This document shows positions 16,213 through 26,064 of a stretch of 64,000 nucleotides of DNA, piece after piece; position 1 is the stretch's first letter; each line of letters starts with the position of its first letter. Source of the DNA: Mesorhizobium sp. B1-1-8 (GTDB taxonomy: Bacteria > Pseudomonadota > Alphaproteobacteria > Rhizobiales > Rhizobiaceae). The stretch spans positions 3,015,501 through 3,079,500 of the forward strand of contig NZ_CP083956.1 of assembly GCF_006442795.2 (NCBI RefSeq). Reading direction: 5' to 3'. The translations under genes and the position numbers were made by a program. A model generated the notes under the pieces. That model saw only the letters and a program-made list of their open reading frames with translations, had not been told where the DNA came from and did not search any database.

Positions 16213-17691
16213 ATGCAGGTCACCGAAACGCTCAACTCCGGTCTCAAGCGCGAGATCAAGATCACCGTGCCGGCCGGTGACATGGAAGCCAAGTTGTTGG
16301 CGCGGCTGAACGATGCCCGCGACAAGGTGCGGATCAACGGCTTTCGCCCGGGCAAGGTGCCGGTGCAGCACCTGCGAAAAGTCTACGGCAAGTCGTTCAT
16401 GGCCGAGGTGGTCAACGAGATCCTCAACGACTCGACCCGTTCCATCATCACCGGGCGCGGCGAAAAGGCAGCCATGCAGCCCGAAGTGATCATGACCGAG
16501 GACGAGAAAGAGGCCGAAAAGATCCTGGCCGGCGGCGCCGATTTCGAATTCCGCCTTAACTACGAGGTCATCCCGGCGATCGAGATCAAGGATTTCTCCG
16601 ACATCAAGGTGACGCGCCAGGTATTCGAGGTGCCGGAAGCGGAGATCGACGAGCAGGTCAAGCGCATCGCCGAATCGGCGCGCAGCTATGAGCCGAAGGA
16701 CGGCAAGGCCGCCGAAGGCGACCGCGTGAGCATCGACTATGTCGGCAAGATCGGCGGCGAGGCTTTTGCCGGCGGCGCCGGCACCGACCAGCCGCTGGTG
16801 CTCGGCTCGAAGGAGTTCATTCCGGGCTTCGAGGACCAGTTGGTCGGCAGCAAGGCCGGCGACGAGAAGCAGGTCACGGTCACCTTCCCGGAAAATTACC
16901 AGGCGGCGCATCTGGCCGGCAAGGAAGCCACCTTCGACATCACCGTCAAGGAAGTGTCCAAGCCGGGCGAGCTGGAGATCAACGACGAGACGGCCAAGAA
17001 CCTCGGCCTGGAGTCGCTGGAACGCCTGCGCGAGGTGGTGCGTGGCCAGATCGAGAACCAGTTCGGCTCGATGACCCGCCAGAAGGTTAAGCGTCAGCTG
17101 CTCGACCAGCTCGATGCCGCCTATTCGTTCGAAGCGCCGTCGAAGCTCGTCGAGGCCGAGTTCAACAACATCTGGGCGCAGGTCAACCGCGACCTCGAAG
17201 CGGCAGGCCGCACTTTCGCCGACGAGGACACCACGGAAGAAGAGGCGCGCGCCGAATATATGCGCCTTGCCGAGCGCCGCGTGCGTCTCGGCCTGGTGCT
17301 GGCCGAGATCGGCGAGAAGGCCGGCGTGACGGTGTCGGACGAGGAGCTGCAGCGCGGCCTGTTCGAACAGGTTCGCCGCTTCCCGGCCAACCAGCAGCAG
17401 GAGGCTTTCGAATTCTATCGCAACAACCCCGAAGCGCTGAACGCGCTCAGGGCGCCGATGTTCGAGGAAAAGGTGGTCGACCACCTTCTCGGCCAGATCT
17501 CGGTCACCGACATCAAGGTCAGCAAGGAAGAGCTGATGGCCGACGACGACGAGGCCGAGACCAAGGCCAAGCCGGCGAAGAAAGCCGCGTCGAAGAAGGC
17601 CGAAGCCAAGGCGGATGAAGCCGTCGACGAAACGGAAGAGCCGAAAAAGAAGGCCGCGCCGAAGAAGAAGGCCGCCAAGGACGCCGAGTAA
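16213..17691 (+). CDS. tig: Trigger factor (ribosome-associated chaperone and prolyl isomerase)
   Basis: A 492-residue cytosolic chaperone that binds nascent chains at the ribosome exit. The ribosome-binding signature GFRPGKVP is at about residues 45-52. The FKBP-type domain starts near residue 160 ([15 protein letters not shown]). The C-terminal substrate-binding domain follows. The last 45 residues form a Lys/Ala/Glu-rich tail ([14 protein letters not shown]), typical of alphaproteobacterial copies. The start ATG at 16213 gives the usual [14 protein letters not shown] beginning. A clear terminator follows. Confidence 0.96.
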   Translation: MQVTETLNSGLKREIKITVPAGDMEAKLLARLNDARDKVRINGFRPGKVPVQHLRKVYGKSFMAEVVNEILNDSTRSIITGRGEKAAMQPEVIMTEDEKEAEKILAGGADFEFRLNYEVIPAIEIKDFSDIKVTRQVFEVPEAEIDEQVKRIAESARSYEPKDGKAAEGDRVSIDYVGKIGGEAFAGGAGTDQPLVLGSKEFIPGFEDQLVGSKAGDEKQVTVTFPENYQAAHLAGKEATFDITVKEVSKPGELEINDETAKNLGLESLERLREVVRGQIENQFGSMTRQKVKRQLLDQLDAAYSFEAPSKLVEAEFNNIWAQVNRDLEAAGRTFADEDTTEEEARAEYMRLAERRVRLGLVLAEIGEKAGVTVSDEELQRGLFEQVRRFPANQQQEAFEFYRNNPEALNALRAPMFEEKVVDHLLGQISVTDIKVSKEELMADDDEAETKAKPAKKAASKKAEAKADEAVDETEEPKKKAAPKKKAAKDAE

Positions 17692-17715
17692 TACCGTTCC
17701 GCAACTGATTTTTGG

Positions 17716-17743
17716 AAGGCCGCCCTCGAAGGCGGCCTTTTTT
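17716..17743 (+). terminator. Rho-independent terminator after tig
   Basis: A 9-bp stem aaggccgcc / ggcggcctt with a 6-base loop is followed by a run of T. It lies 25 bases after the trigger factor stop. Confidence 0.88.
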
Positions 17744-17947
17744 ATTGCCGGCGTTCATACCGATCCGCCTCGAGCCCGGCGTGAACTCTAAACCTTCGCA
17801 AATGTTGGCTTTTCCTACTCCTGGGCTGGATTCCGTGGTATGTAGGTAACGCAATTCCACTGGGGATGCGAATATTGCACTTTGCCATGAAGCGCGGGTG
17901 CCGCCGCAACGGGCACGCGTGCACATGGCGATCAGGGAGGAAATGCC

Positions 17948-18328
17948 ATGCGCGCGATTGCGTTCTTAGCCATCATGCCTGTTGTTGCCTTCGTCGTGAA
18001 TCCGTCACGGGCACAGGATGCCTCGGCGGGTGAGAAGGTCTTCACCAAATGCAAGGTGTGCCACATCGCCGACAAGGACCAGAACAAGGTTGGTCCGTCG
18101 CTGAACGGCGTTATCGGCCGCACCGCCGGCACACATCCAGGATTCAGCTATTCCCAAGCCATGATTGAGGCCGGAAAGTCCGGAACCAAATGGGATGAAG
18201 CGACGCTGACGACCTATCTCCATGATCCAAAGGCCATGGTCAAAGGAACGAAGATGGCGTTTCCAGGCCTTAAGAGCGACCAGGACGTGGCAAACGTCAT
18301 CGCATACCTCAAACAGTTTTCCAAATAG
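17948..18328 (+). CDS. Soluble c-type cytochrome (cytochrome c2-like)
   Basis: A 126-residue periplasmic electron carrier. A signal peptide ends near residue 22 (PSRAQ). The haem motif is CKVCH at residues 35-39, and the likely distal ligand Met lies in GTKMAFPG near residue 98. A strong gggaggaaat precedes the ATG. It sits 35 bases before heme O synthase and near the coxMNOP-type oxidase, so it is a candidate electron donor to that oxidase. Confidence 0.92.
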   Translation: MRAIAFLAIMPVVAFVVNPSRAQDASAGEKVFTKCKVCHIADKDQNKVGPSLNGVIGRTAGTHPGFSYSQAMIEAGKSGTKWDEATLTTYLHDPKAMVKGTKMAFPGLKSDQDVANVIAYLKQFSK

Positions 18329-18363
18329 CCGGTTCCTTCCGCCACCATCGACGGTCGTCTGCC

Positions 18364-19293
18364 ATGTCGACTCACGAAGGCCACCTCAAGGGCACCAGCA
18401 TCGGCCTATCGGAAGCGACGGCAGCCGATTTCTTCGCGCTGTTGAAACCACGGGTCATGGCGCTCGCTGTTTTCACGGCTTTCGTTGGTCTCATGGTGGC
18501 GCCCGGGGGGATGAATCCGGTCATGGCCGTGATTGCGATCGGCGCGATTGCCGCTGGAGCGGGGGCGGCCGGCGCGCTGAACATGTGGTACGACGCGGAC
18601 ATAGATGCGTTGATGTCGCGCACGTCAAAACGGCCGGTGCCGTCTGGCCGCGTCACGCCAGGTGAGGCGCTCGGCTTTGGCCTGGTGCTTTCCGCGCTTT
18701 CGGTGATGACGCTCGGAGTGCTCGTTGGGTGGCTTGCCGCATCGCTGCTCGCGTTCACCATCTTCTTCTACGTCGTGATCTATACGATGTGGCTGAAACG
18801 CTCGACGCCCCAGAACATTGTGATAGGCGGTGCTGCGGGCGCGCTTCCACCTGTCATCGGATGGGCGGCTGCCACCGGCGGGATCGGCATCGAAAGCCTT
18901 ATCCTGTTCCTGGTCATCTTTCTTTGGACGCCGCCGCATTTCTGGGCGCTGGCGCTGTTCAAGGTTGGCGATTACGCCGTGGCCGGCATCCCCATGATGC
19001 CGAATGTGGCAGGCCAGGCTTCGACGAAGAAACAGATACTTGTCTATGCGCTCTTGCTGGTACCGGTCGGCGTACTGCCCTGGCTCCTCGGATTTGCCAG
19101 CGGGTTCTACGGAATCGCCTCGGCTGCATTGGGTGGCGGCTTCCTTTGGCATAGCTGGAAGGTTCTGACCGCTCCGGGTCCGGAAATGAGACCGGCGAAG
19201 GCGCTATTTGCCTATTCGATTTTCTACCTTTTCGCGCTGTTCGCAATGCTGCTTGCCGACGCCATCGTCATGCGCGCGGCAGCTGCGAATTGA
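18364..19293 (+). CDS. ctaB: Protoheme IX farnesyltransferase (heme O synthase)
   Basis: A 309-residue integral membrane prenyltransferase that converts heme B to heme O for heme-copper oxidases. The prenyltransferase motif [15 protein letters not shown] (about residues 77-91) holds the first Asp-rich site, and [17 protein letters not shown] (about residues 140-156) is typical of CyoE/CtaB. It is probably co-transcribed with the upstream cytochrome c. It serves the oxidase encoded on the opposite strand at 21.1-25.6 kb. Confidence 0.94.
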   Translation: MSTHEGHLKGTSIGLSEATAADFFALLKPRVMALAVFTAFVGLMVAPGGMNPVMAVIAIGAIAAGAGAAGALNMWYDADIDALMSRTSKRPVPSGRVTPGEALGFGLVLSALSVMTLGVLVGWLAASLLAFTIFFYVVIYTMWLKRSTPQNIVIGGAAGALPPVIGWAAATGGIGIESLILFLVIFLWTPPHFWALALFKVGDYAVAGIPMMPNVAGQASTKKQILVYALLLVPVGVLPWLLGFASGFYGIASAALGGGFLWHSWKVLTAPGPEMRPAKALFAYSIFYLFALFAMLLADAIVMRAAAAN

Positions 19294-19361
19294 TGGTATC
19301 AGCAGTGGTCGCCCGGAGAGGAGACTGGCAATTGCCGAGGTGAACGCTTGAGCCCCGGCCT

Positions 19362-19442
19362 TTATGTCGGCAATGTCCAAAATCCCAGGACCAGCAGGAC
19401 AGCGATGCCAAGCGCGAGTATGAGAAGCGTCCTTGCGTCCAT
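19362..19442 (-). CDS. Possible 26-residue single-span membrane protein
   Basis: A very short frame reads MDARTLLILALGIAVLLVLG and ends FWTLPT. It is almost wholly a membrane span. A good ribosome-binding sequence (gaaggagaagg) lies just before the ATG at 19442. An in-frame ATG at 19460 would add six residues. Short hydrophobic proteins often belong to oxidase clusters, but no family was recognised. Confidence 0.45.
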   Translation of the reverse strand: MDARTLLILALGIAVLLVLGFWTLPT

Positions 19443-19658
19443 GACCTTCTCCTTCGACATCAAGAATATCGAAAAAAGACTTTCGGAGCCAGCGCCCGAT
19501 CCGAGCCGCTCCATGCCATGGTCCGATTCCGGAGCGACAAATCCCATGCAAGGGCGTATGTTGACTTAGGTGCAGGTCGCGGTTCGCGTGGCCAGCCATG
19601 CCGAACGGCAGCACCCGTGAGCTGCGACCTTGCCGGACCTGGTCTGGAGGGAATGGGC

Positions 19659-20477
19659 ATGGCAAATTTTCATGTAATAGCAGGTGCCAGCGAGACGCTG
19701 GAGCATACTAAAATTCGAAAGATCGGTATTTCCGATCTCTTCGACGCGCTCAAGCGTGGCGTCGACGACTTCATGGTCAAGCCGTCGCACATCGTGTTTC
19801 TGTGCATGATCTATCCGCTCGCCGGCGTAGTGCTTGCCACCTGGACGTCGGGAGCAAACACGCTGCCGCTGCTGTTTCCACTGGTGTCAGGCTTTGCGCT
19901 GATCGGGCCGCTCGCGGCGATCGGCCTCTATGAGATCAGTCGCCGGCGCGAAGCCGGGCTCGATGCGTCCTGGAAACATGCTTTCGAGGTCAGGAATTCT
20001 CCGGCGCTGCCGGCCATCGCCGCCGTCGGCATCATGCTGTTTGCGATCTTCATCACCTGGCTTTTGACCGCCAAGATTTTCTACGAGCAGCTGTTCGGAC
20101 CTGAGCCGCCCACGTCATTGTCCAGTTTCATAGCCGAAATATTCGCCACCGGGCGTGGCTGGACGCTGATCGCGTTGGGTCACGCCATAGGGTTCGTGTT
20201 CGCCGTGGTCGTGTTGTGCACCACCGTGGTCGCTTTCCCGCTGCTGCTCGATCGCGATGTCGGCGCCTACGAAGCCGTCCACACTTCGGTGCGCGTGGTC
20301 CTGGCCAACCCGGTAGTGATGGCCGTCTGGGGCCTGATCGTCGCCATTGCGCTGATCGTCGGCTCGCTGCCCGTGTTCGCGGGACTGGCGGTCGTGTTGC
20401 CAATCCTCGGCCATGCGACCTGGCATGTGTATCGCAAGGTTGTGGAGCCGCCACCCGGCCCCAGACCGGCCAAGTGA
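19659..20477 (+). CDS. DUF2189 family membrane protein
   Basis: A 272-residue protein with about six membrane spans. The N-terminal soluble part ends in VKPSHIVFLCMIYPLAGVVL, which with GPLAAIGLYEISRRRE matches DUF2189. Members often lie next to cytochrome oxidase genes; function is unknown. Start 19659 has ggagg 8 bases upstream; ATG 19653 is too close to that site, and the longer frame from 19518 has no homology. It converges with the ybaK-like gene. Confidence 0.82.
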   Translation: MANFHVIAGASETLEHTKIRKIGISDLFDALKRGVDDFMVKPSHIVFLCMIYPLAGVVLATWTSGANTLPLLFPLVSGFALIGPLAAIGLYEISRRREAGLDASWKHAFEVRNSPALPAIAAVGIMLFAIFITWLLTAKIFYEQLFGPEPPTSLSSFIAEIFATGRGWTLIALGHAIGFVFAVVVLCTTVVAFPLLLDRDVGAYEAVHTSVRVVLANPVVMAVWGLIVAIALIVGSLPVFAGLAVVLPILGHATWHVYRKVVEPPPGPRPAK

Positions 20478-20519
20478 GCAAGGCCTGTCGTCGCCCACCG
20501 GCGAGCCGTGCAGGTGCGC

Positions 20520-20993
20520 TCAGAAGGCGGGGTGGCTGAACCGCGCCTGACGTGCGCCTGTGGTCAGGTTGCGGAAATCCTTGCCGCTGACATGCACGAG
20601 CGTTTTGTGGTCGCCACCCTCGAAATAGACATCGGCGGCATCGCGCAGGCTTTCATCCAGAATGACTGGCACATCATAGGCGGCGCCAATCGGCGGGACG
20701 GCGCCGATGTCGCAATCATCGAAGAGCGATACCACCTCGTCCTCGGACGCGAGCCCAAGGCGTTTGTCCATGACGTCCTGCAGCTTGTTGAGCTCGATCC
20801 TGTGGGTGCTTGGAACCACGGCCAACGCATAGCCGAGCTCGTGGTGGACGAGGACGGACTTCGCCATGATGCTGCCGGGCACGTGCGCGGCGATGGCGCT
20901 CTGTCTGCTGGTGGCGGTCCGATGGTGCGCGACGGTGTCGTAGGGGATTCCCTTGCCGTCGATAAAATCCCTCAGTCTGTTTGCTATCGTCAT
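20520..20993 (-). CDS. YbaK/prolyl-tRNA editing domain protein
   Basis: A 157-residue protein of the YbaK/ProX deacylase fold, which hydrolyses misacylated tRNA such as Ala- or Cys-tRNA(Pro). The conserved Lys of the fold appears in MAKSVLVH (about residue 44), and the segment DCDIGAVPPIGAAYDVPVI matches the family's GxxxPxG loop. It is an autonomous editing domain. It precedes the oxidase operon's last gene on the same strand with a 120-base gap, so it may be a separate unit. Confidence 0.85.
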   Translation of the reverse strand: MTIANRLRDFIDGKGIPYDTVAHHRTATSRQSAIAAHVPGSIMAKSVLVHHELGYALAVVPSTHRIELNKLQDVMDKRLGLASEDEVVSLFDDCDIGAVPPIGAAYDVPVILDESLRDAADVYFEGGDHKTLVHVSGKDFRNLTTGARQARFSHPAF

Positions 20994-21114
20994 TTTTGGC
21001 CTCCCTTGCTTGAGTTCTCGACGGAAATCAAAATGGACCGGCGGCCTATTGTTTCAAGGCTCCGGCGGCTGCGGTTCCCGGCTGGTTATGCTGCGGCTGG
21101 GGTCGAATCGCGTG

Positions 21115-21507
21115 TCAGGGGCCGGGCCCGAAAAACGCGATGCGGGTCAACAGCGTATAGTCGGACTCGAAGACCATCATCGTCACGAAGACCAGCACCA
21201 GGATCGGCGGCAGAATGATCGCATACATCATCGCCAGCCGCTCCCAGGCCATGTGCATGAAGACGGCAACGATCAGCCCGGCCTTGAGCATCATGAAGAT
21301 CAGGATCAGTGACCATCTGAGATAGCCGTGGAGGCCGAAATAGTCGACCAGATAGGAACAGGTGCTGAGAATGAACAGCCACGCCCAGACCACCAGATAG
21401 AGCTTGATCGGGTGTTCCTGATGCGTGTCCGTCTTGACGACCGCCGTCGCATCATGGGTGGCGTGCAGTACGTGTTGTCCGAGCCCGTTTGCGGTTGCTT
21501 CAGCCAT
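21115..21507 (-). CDS. Cytochrome c oxidase subunit IV family protein
   Basis: A 130-residue protein with three membrane spans (about residues 38-58, 66-86 and 95-115) in the pattern of the bacterial subunit IV family; the segment MMLKAGLIVAVFMHMAWERL is characteristic. It is the last gene of the five-gene oxidase operon, 23 bases behind the first subunit III gene's stop. It probably stabilises the complex and has no redox centre. Confidence 0.88.
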   Translation of the reverse strand: MAEATANGLGQHVLHATHDATAVVKTDTHQEHPIKLYLVVWAWLFILSTCSYLVDYFGLHGYLRWSLILIFMMLKAGLIVAVFMHMAWERLAMMYAIILPPILVLVFVTMMVFESDYTLLTRIAFFGPGP

Positions 21508-21530
21508 GTCTTCCTCTCAAAGCCTGCCTC

Positions 21531-22250
21531 TCACCAAAGATAGAAGAAGGCGAAGATGAACACCCATACCAGGTCGACGAAGTGCCAGTAGAGCCCCATG
21601 ATCTCGACGTTCTCGTAACGGCCACGGCGACTGGTGAAGAAGCCGGGCCGCCCAACGTCGAAATCGCCGCGCCAGACCTTTCGCGCCGTAATGATCAGGA
21701 AGATCACGCCGATCGTCACGTGAGTGCCGTGGAAGCCTGTGATCATGAAAAAGCACGAGCCGAATTGCGCGGCTCCCCACGGATTGCCCCAGGGCCGTAC
21801 CCCTTCGGTGATGAGCTTGGTCCATTCGAAGGCCTGCATGCCGACGAAGGTCGCGCCGAGCGCAGCGGTCAAAAGCATCAGGATCGCGGTTTTGCGGCGG
21901 TCGCGGCGGTAGCCGAAATTGACCGCCATGGCCATGGTTCCGCTGCTGGAGATCAGCACGAAGGTCATGATGGCGATCAGGATCAGCGGGATCTCCGTGC
22001 CGCCGATGCGAAGCGCAAAGACCTCGCTCGGATTTGGCCACGGCACGCGCGTGGAGATGCGCGCGGTCATATAGGAAAGCAGGAAGCAGCCGAAGATGAA
22101 GGTGTCGCTGAGCAGGAAGATCCACATCATGGCCTTGCCCCAGGACACGTTCTTGAACGCGCGCTGATCCGAGGCCCAGTCGGCCGCAATACCGCGCAGG
22201 CCGTCGGGGCGGGCCATCGAGCTGGAATGCGTCAGTGTCGTCTCGGCCAT
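21531..22250 (-). CDS. coxP: Heme-copper oxidase subunit III (CoxP-like)
   Basis: A 239-residue membrane protein of the subunit III family. Motifs include GTMAMAVNFGYRRD, ITGFHGTHVTIGVIF and the end MGLYWHFVDLVWVFIFAFFY. Start 22250 gives MAETTLTHSS; the longer frame to 22655 is a shadow of the neighbouring gene. It is one of two subunit III genes in this operon. The order II-I-III-III matches coxMNOP of Bradyrhizobium; the symbol rests on that order. Confidence 0.88.
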   Translation of the reverse strand: MAETTLTHSSSMARPDGLRGIAADWASDQRAFKNVSWGKAMMWIFLLSDTFIFGCFLLSYMTARISTRVPWPNPSEVFALRIGGTEIPLILIAIMTFVLISSSGTMAMAVNFGYRRDRRKTAILMLLTAALGATFVGMQAFEWTKLITEGVRPWGNPWGAAQFGSCFFMITGFHGTHVTIGVIFLIITARKVWRGDFDVGRPGFFTSRRGRYENVEIMGLYWHFVDLVWVFIFAFFYLW

Positions 22251-22261
22251 CGCCGGGTCTC

Positions 22262-22966
22262 CTAGGTGAGCAGCCGTTGGCAAATGTCGATGAACGTCGC
22301 CGCCCAGCCGGCCAGAACGGCGAAGATGCAGAGCCAGACGAAGAGGAGGAAGTGCCAATACATTGCGCAGAGCTCGACGCTGAGGCGCAGCCGCTCCGGA
22401 CGAGCGCCATTCCAGGCGCCAAAGCTCGTCCTGCCAAGGCCAATCAGACCGCCCAGTATGTGCAGACCATGCATTGCGGTGATCAGATAGAAGAAGCTGT
22501 TGGCCGGGTTGGAGGCCAGCAGGTAGCCGTCTTCGGTGAGCTGCCGCCAGGCCATCAACTGGCCGGCAAGGAAGGCGAGGGCGGTCAGTCCGGCCGTTGC
22601 AAGACCGAGCCTGACCATGTCCATCTGGCCTCTTCGTGCGGCGACCACGGTACATTGCAGTGCGACGCTGCTCAGCACCAGCACGCCGGTGTTCAGCCAG
22701 AGCAGGCGCGGCAGCGGCAGCGGCTGCCAGTCCGGCAGGCCCATGCGCATGAAATAGGCGCTGGTAAACAGCGAGAACAGGCAGCCGACAACGGCGAGGA
22801 AGACGCCGAGGCCGATCTTAGCGGTGGGCAGGGCCGACCGGTCGGAGCCGACGAAATCCCCGGCCAGGCCTTGCTCCAGCCACGGCTTGGATGTCAGTCG
22901 CTGGTGCGAAAGCCACCAGCCGGCAAAACCGGCGATGACAGCCAAGAAGACCAGGATGACGCTCAT
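22262..22966 (-). CDS. coxO: Second cytochrome c oxidase subunit III family protein (CoxO-like)
   Basis: A 234-residue membrane protein with seven predicted spans. It contains FFYLITAMHGLHILGGLIGL and the end CAMYWHFLLFVWLCIF, matching subunit III ends. The N-terminal two spans are more divergent. The ATG at 22966 overlaps the stop of coxN by four bases, so the genes are translationally coupled. The frame runs on to 24655 but only as a shadow of coxN. Confidence 0.85.
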   Translation of the reverse strand: MSVILVFLAVIAGFAGWWLSHQRLTSKPWLEQGLAGDFVGSDRSALPTAKIGLGVFLAVVGCLFSLFTSAYFMRMGLPDWQPLPLPRLLWLNTGVLVLSSVALQCTVVAARRGQMDMVRLGLATAGLTALAFLAGQLMAWRQLTEDGYLLASNPANSFFYLITAMHGLHILGGLIGLGRTSFGAWNGARPERLRLSVELCAMYWHFLLFVWLCIFAVLAGWAATFIDICQRLLT

Positions 22967-24732
22967 GCCGGCTCCCTTGAGGGGGCGAAGGTGCCCGGCA
23001 CGTTCTGCGGAATGAAGTCCTCCTTGGCCCCGGGTACGCTGTAGTCGTAGGCCCAGCGATAGACGACCGGCAGTTCCTTGCCAAAATTGCCATGCGCCGG
23101 CGGTGTCTGGGGTGTCTGCCACTCGAGTGTCGTCGCCCGCCACGGATTGCCGCCCGCCTCGCGGCCATGGCGGATGCTCCATATCAGGTTGAACAGGAAC
23201 ACCATCTGGGCGAAGCCGACGGTGAAAGCCATGATGCTGATGAACGAGTTCAGATGGTGGGCCGACTCCGTCATAATAGTCATGTCGGTCAGTTCGGCGT
23301 AGCGACGCGGGATGCCCATCAGGCCGAGATAGTGCATGGGGAAGAAGATCAGGTAGGCGCCGAGGAAGGTGACCCAGAAATGGAAGCGGCCGAGTGTTTC
23401 GTCGAGCATGCGGCCGGTTACCTTCGGGTACCAATGGTAAATCGCGCCGAAGATCACCAGGATCGGGGCAACGCCCATGACCATGTGGAAGTGGGCGACG
23501 ACGAACATCGTGTCCGAAAGCGGCACGTCGACAACCACGTTGCCGAGGAACAGTCCGGTGAGGCCACCATTGACGAAGGTGACGATGAAGGCCAGGGCGA
23601 ACAGCATCGGTATGGTGAGGTGGATGTCGCCGCGCCACAGCGTCAGCACCCAGTTGTAGACCTTGATTGCGGTTGGAATGGCTATGATCAGCGTCGTGGT
23701 GGCGAAGAAGAAGCCGAAATAGGGATGCATGCCGCTGACATACATGTGGTGCGCCCAGACCACGAAGCTCAACGCGCCGATGGCGATGATGGCCCAGACC
23801 ATCATGCGGTAGCCGAAGATGTTCTTGCGCGCATGGGTGCTGATCAGGTCGGACACGATGCCGAAGGCCGGGAGCGCTACGATATAGACTTCCGGGTGGC
23901 CGAAGAACCAGAACAGATGCTGGAACAGGATCGGGCTGCCGCCATTGTGCTGCAACTGCGCGCCCATCTCCACGATCGCCGGCATGAAGAAGGAAGTGCC
24001 GAGCGCGCGGTCGAGCAGCATCATCACGCAGGCAACGAACAGCGCCGGGAAGGCCAGAAGCGCCATGACGGTGGCGGTGAAGATGCCCCAGACGGTGAGC
24101 GGCAGGCGCATCAAGGTCATGCCGCGCGTGCGCCCCTGCAGCACCGTCACGACATAGTTCAGGCCGCCCATGGTGAAGCCGATGATGAACAGGATGAGCG
24201 AAGAGAGCATCAGGATGATGCCCCAGTCCTGGCCGCCCGGCGTGCCGGTCATGATGGCCTGCGGCGGGTAGAGCGTCCAGCCTGCGCCGGTCGGTCCGCC
24301 CGGCGCAAAGAAGCTCGAGGCCAGAACGAGCACGGCGAGCAGATAGACCCAGTAGCTCAGCATGTTGACATAGGGAAAGACCATGTCGCGGGCGCCGACC
24401 ATCAGTGGGATCAGATAGTTGCCGAAGCCGCCGAGGAAGAGCGCGGTCAGCAGGTAGATCACCATGATCATGCCGTGCATGGTGATGAATTGGTAATAGG
24501 CCTCCGGGGTAATGAAATCGAACGTGCCGGGAAAGCCGAGCTGCAGCCGCATCAGCCAGGACAGCACCAACGCCACCAGGCCGATCGCCGTCGCCGTCGC
24601 CGAATACTGGACCGCTATGACCTTGGCGTCCTGTGAGAAGACGTATTTCGTCCACCAGCTATGCGGGTGGTAGAGTTCCACCTCCCCGACTTCGGCGGGC
24701 GGCACAGCATCTGCGGGTGTGACATCGACCAT
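22963..24732 (-). CDS. coxN: Cytochrome c oxidase subunit I
   Basis: The 589-residue catalytic subunit with twelve spans, low-spin heme and the heme-copper site. Visible ligand motifs are QFITMHGMIMVI (heme a His), FWFFGHPEVYIV (CuB His and cross-linked Tyr), VWAHHMYVSG (two CuB His), and HFHMVMGVAP (heme a3 and a His). The GHPEVY motif places it in the A-type family. It lies between subunit II and subunit III genes. Heme O synthase and a cytochrome c are encoded nearby. Confidence 0.94.
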   Translation of the reverse strand: MVDVTPADAVPPAEVGEVELYHPHSWWTKYVFSQDAKVIAVQYSATATAIGLVALVLSWLMRLQLGFPGTFDFITPEAYYQFITMHGMIMVIYLLTALFLGGFGNYLIPLMVGARDMVFPYVNMLSYWVYLLAVLVLASSFFAPGGPTGAGWTLYPPQAIMTGTPGGQDWGIILMLSSLILFIIGFTMGGLNYVVTVLQGRTRGMTLMRLPLTVWGIFTATVMALLAFPALFVACVMMLLDRALGTSFFMPAIVEMGAQLQHNGGSPILFQHLFWFFGHPEVYIVALPAFGIVSDLISTHARKNIFGYRMMVWAIIAIGALSFVVWAHHMYVSGMHPYFGFFFATTTLIIAIPTAIKVYNWVLTLWRGDIHLTIPMLFALAFIVTFVNGGLTGLFLGNVVVDVPLSDTMFVVAHFHMVMGVAPILVIFGAIYHWYPKVTGRMLDETLGRFHFWVTFLGAYLIFFPMHYLGLMGIPRRYAELTDMTIMTESAHHLNSFISIMAFTVGFAQMVFLFNLIWSIRHGREAGGNPWRATTLEWQTPQTPPAHGNFGKELPVVYRWAYDYSVPGAKEDFIPQNVPGTFAPSREPA

Positions 24733-24753
24733 GGGAGCACCTCCGTGCTCTGT

Positions 24754-25638
24754 TCAGCGGGCCTCGACGGCTTCGAGTTTTGCCGCGACGTCCAAACCGG
24801 ACGTCATCGTCTTTCCTGACGGTTGGTTTGCCGAGCCTGTTTGCTTGGGCGCCGACAATTGTGCAAAAGTCTGCTGCTGGCCGACCCAGGCCAGATAATC
24901 TTGCTCGGTGTCGACCACGACCACGCCATGCATCAGCGGGTGTCCCTGGCCGCACAGCTCGGCACACAAGACCTGGAAGGTTCCGGTCCTTGTCGGCGTG
25001 AACCAGAAATAGGTGACCGAGCCCGGGATCATGTCCATCTTAGCGCGGAATTCCGGGATGTAGAAATCATGCAGCACGTCGATCGAGCGCAGCAGCACCT
25101 TGACAGGTTTGCCGACCGGCAAATGCAGGTCTGCCGCCTCGACCACGACATCGTCCTGGGCGTTGGGGTCAGTCGGCGCGATGCCAAGCGGGTTGTCGGC
25201 CGATACGTTGCGGGTGTCGGACGTACCGAGCTTGCCGTCCTTCCCGGGCAAGCGGAAGCTCCATTGCCATTGCTGGCCAACGACCTCGATATCGGAGGCG
25301 TCGCTTGGAACGCTGACGAAGCGGCTCCAGACGAACAGGCCTGGGACCAAAAGGGCCGTGACGCCGACGGCGGTGCCGACTGTCAGCCACCATTCGAGGC
25401 GCTTGTTCTCCGGTTCATAGGCGGCGCGACTGCCTTCGCGATGGCGGAAGCGGAAGACGCAATAGGCCATGAAAAGCACGACGGCGCTGAAGACGATGCC
25501 CGTGATCCAGAAGCTGATGATGATGGTGTTGTCGATATAGTCCCAGTTCGAGGCAATCGGCGTCCACCACCATGGGCTCAGGAAGTGGAACAACACCGAG
25601 CCCACGACGATCAAAACGAGTACAAGCGCGATGGCCAT
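24754..25638 (-). CDS. coxM: Cytochrome c oxidase subunit II
   Basis: A 294-residue subunit carrying the CuA centre. Two spans (about residues 3-20 and 42-66) anchor it, then the periplasmic cupredoxin domain has the aromatic patch GQQWQWSFRLPG and the CuA ligands in CAELCGQGHPLM. The C-terminal about 50 residues have no fused cytochrome c domain, so an external cytochrome c must donate electrons. First gene of the minus-strand operon; its promoter should lie in 25640-25790. Confidence 0.93.
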   Translation of the reverse strand: MAIALVLVLIVVGSVLFHFLSPWWWTPIASNWDYIDNTIIISFWITGIVFSAVVLFMAYCVFRFRHREGSRAAYEPENKRLEWWLTVGTAVGVTALLVPGLFVWSRFVSVPSDASDIEVVGQQWQWSFRLPGKDGKLGTSDTRNVSADNPLGIAPTDPNAQDDVVVEAADLHLPVGKPVKVLLRSIDVLHDFYIPEFRAKMDMIPGSVTYFWFTPTRTGTFQVLCAELCGQGHPLMHGVVVVDTEQDYLAWVGQQQTFAQLSAPKQTGSANQPSGKTMTSGLDVAAKLEAVEAR

Positions 25639-25796
25639 GTCCCGTCCTCCGGTATTTCAATAGAGCGCGAAGGGTCCACCCGAAATACCAAGCCGCATCA
25701 TGCTCGATTTCCGGTTGAAATTCCAGAGCCGACTATCCGATGAGAAATTGTTGGGGTTGTTCGCGCCTGCAAAACCTCGGATGCCGGGCAAACGCC

Positions 25797-25961
25797 TCAA
25801 ATCAGCAGCAGGCCCTTCATCGAGGCGTTGCCCTTGCGGCCGATGATGATGTGGTCGTGGACGGCGATGCCGAGCGGCTTGGCCGTATCGATGATCTGCT
25901 TGGTCATCTCGATGTCCGCGCGGGACGGTGTGGGATCGCCTGAGGGATGGTTATGCATCAT
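25797..25961 (-). pseudogene. radC 3' remnant (JAMM/MPN domain end)
   Basis: The frame encodes [20 protein letters not shown] and ends [20 protein letters not shown] plus LLI. This is the C-terminal about 55 residues of a RadC-family protein, including the metal-binding HNHPSGD site. Residues coded upstream (25962-26108) show no RadC similarity, and the usual N-terminal 150 or more residues are missing. RadC-like genes are frequent in integrative elements. The break at about 25962 marks a recombination junction. Confidence 0.82.
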
Positions 25962-26064
25962 CCCAAAGGATTCTCCATCGCATTGATATTGTAGATATTT
26001 CTCTGAAGCTTGGTGGAACTGGTGCCGGGGAATGGGGCATGTTCCCCATGACCGATCGTGATTG

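Noticed and set aside
23092..24636. A 514-codon open frame on the plus strand over coxN
   Set aside because: Composition is His/Asp/Glu/Arg-rich with no recognisable fold; it is antisense to the conserved oxidase subunit I.
22967..24655. N-terminal 560 codons of a long minus-strand frame leading into the second subunit III gene
   Set aside because: It overlaps coxN in another frame and has no homology; the real gene starts at 22966.
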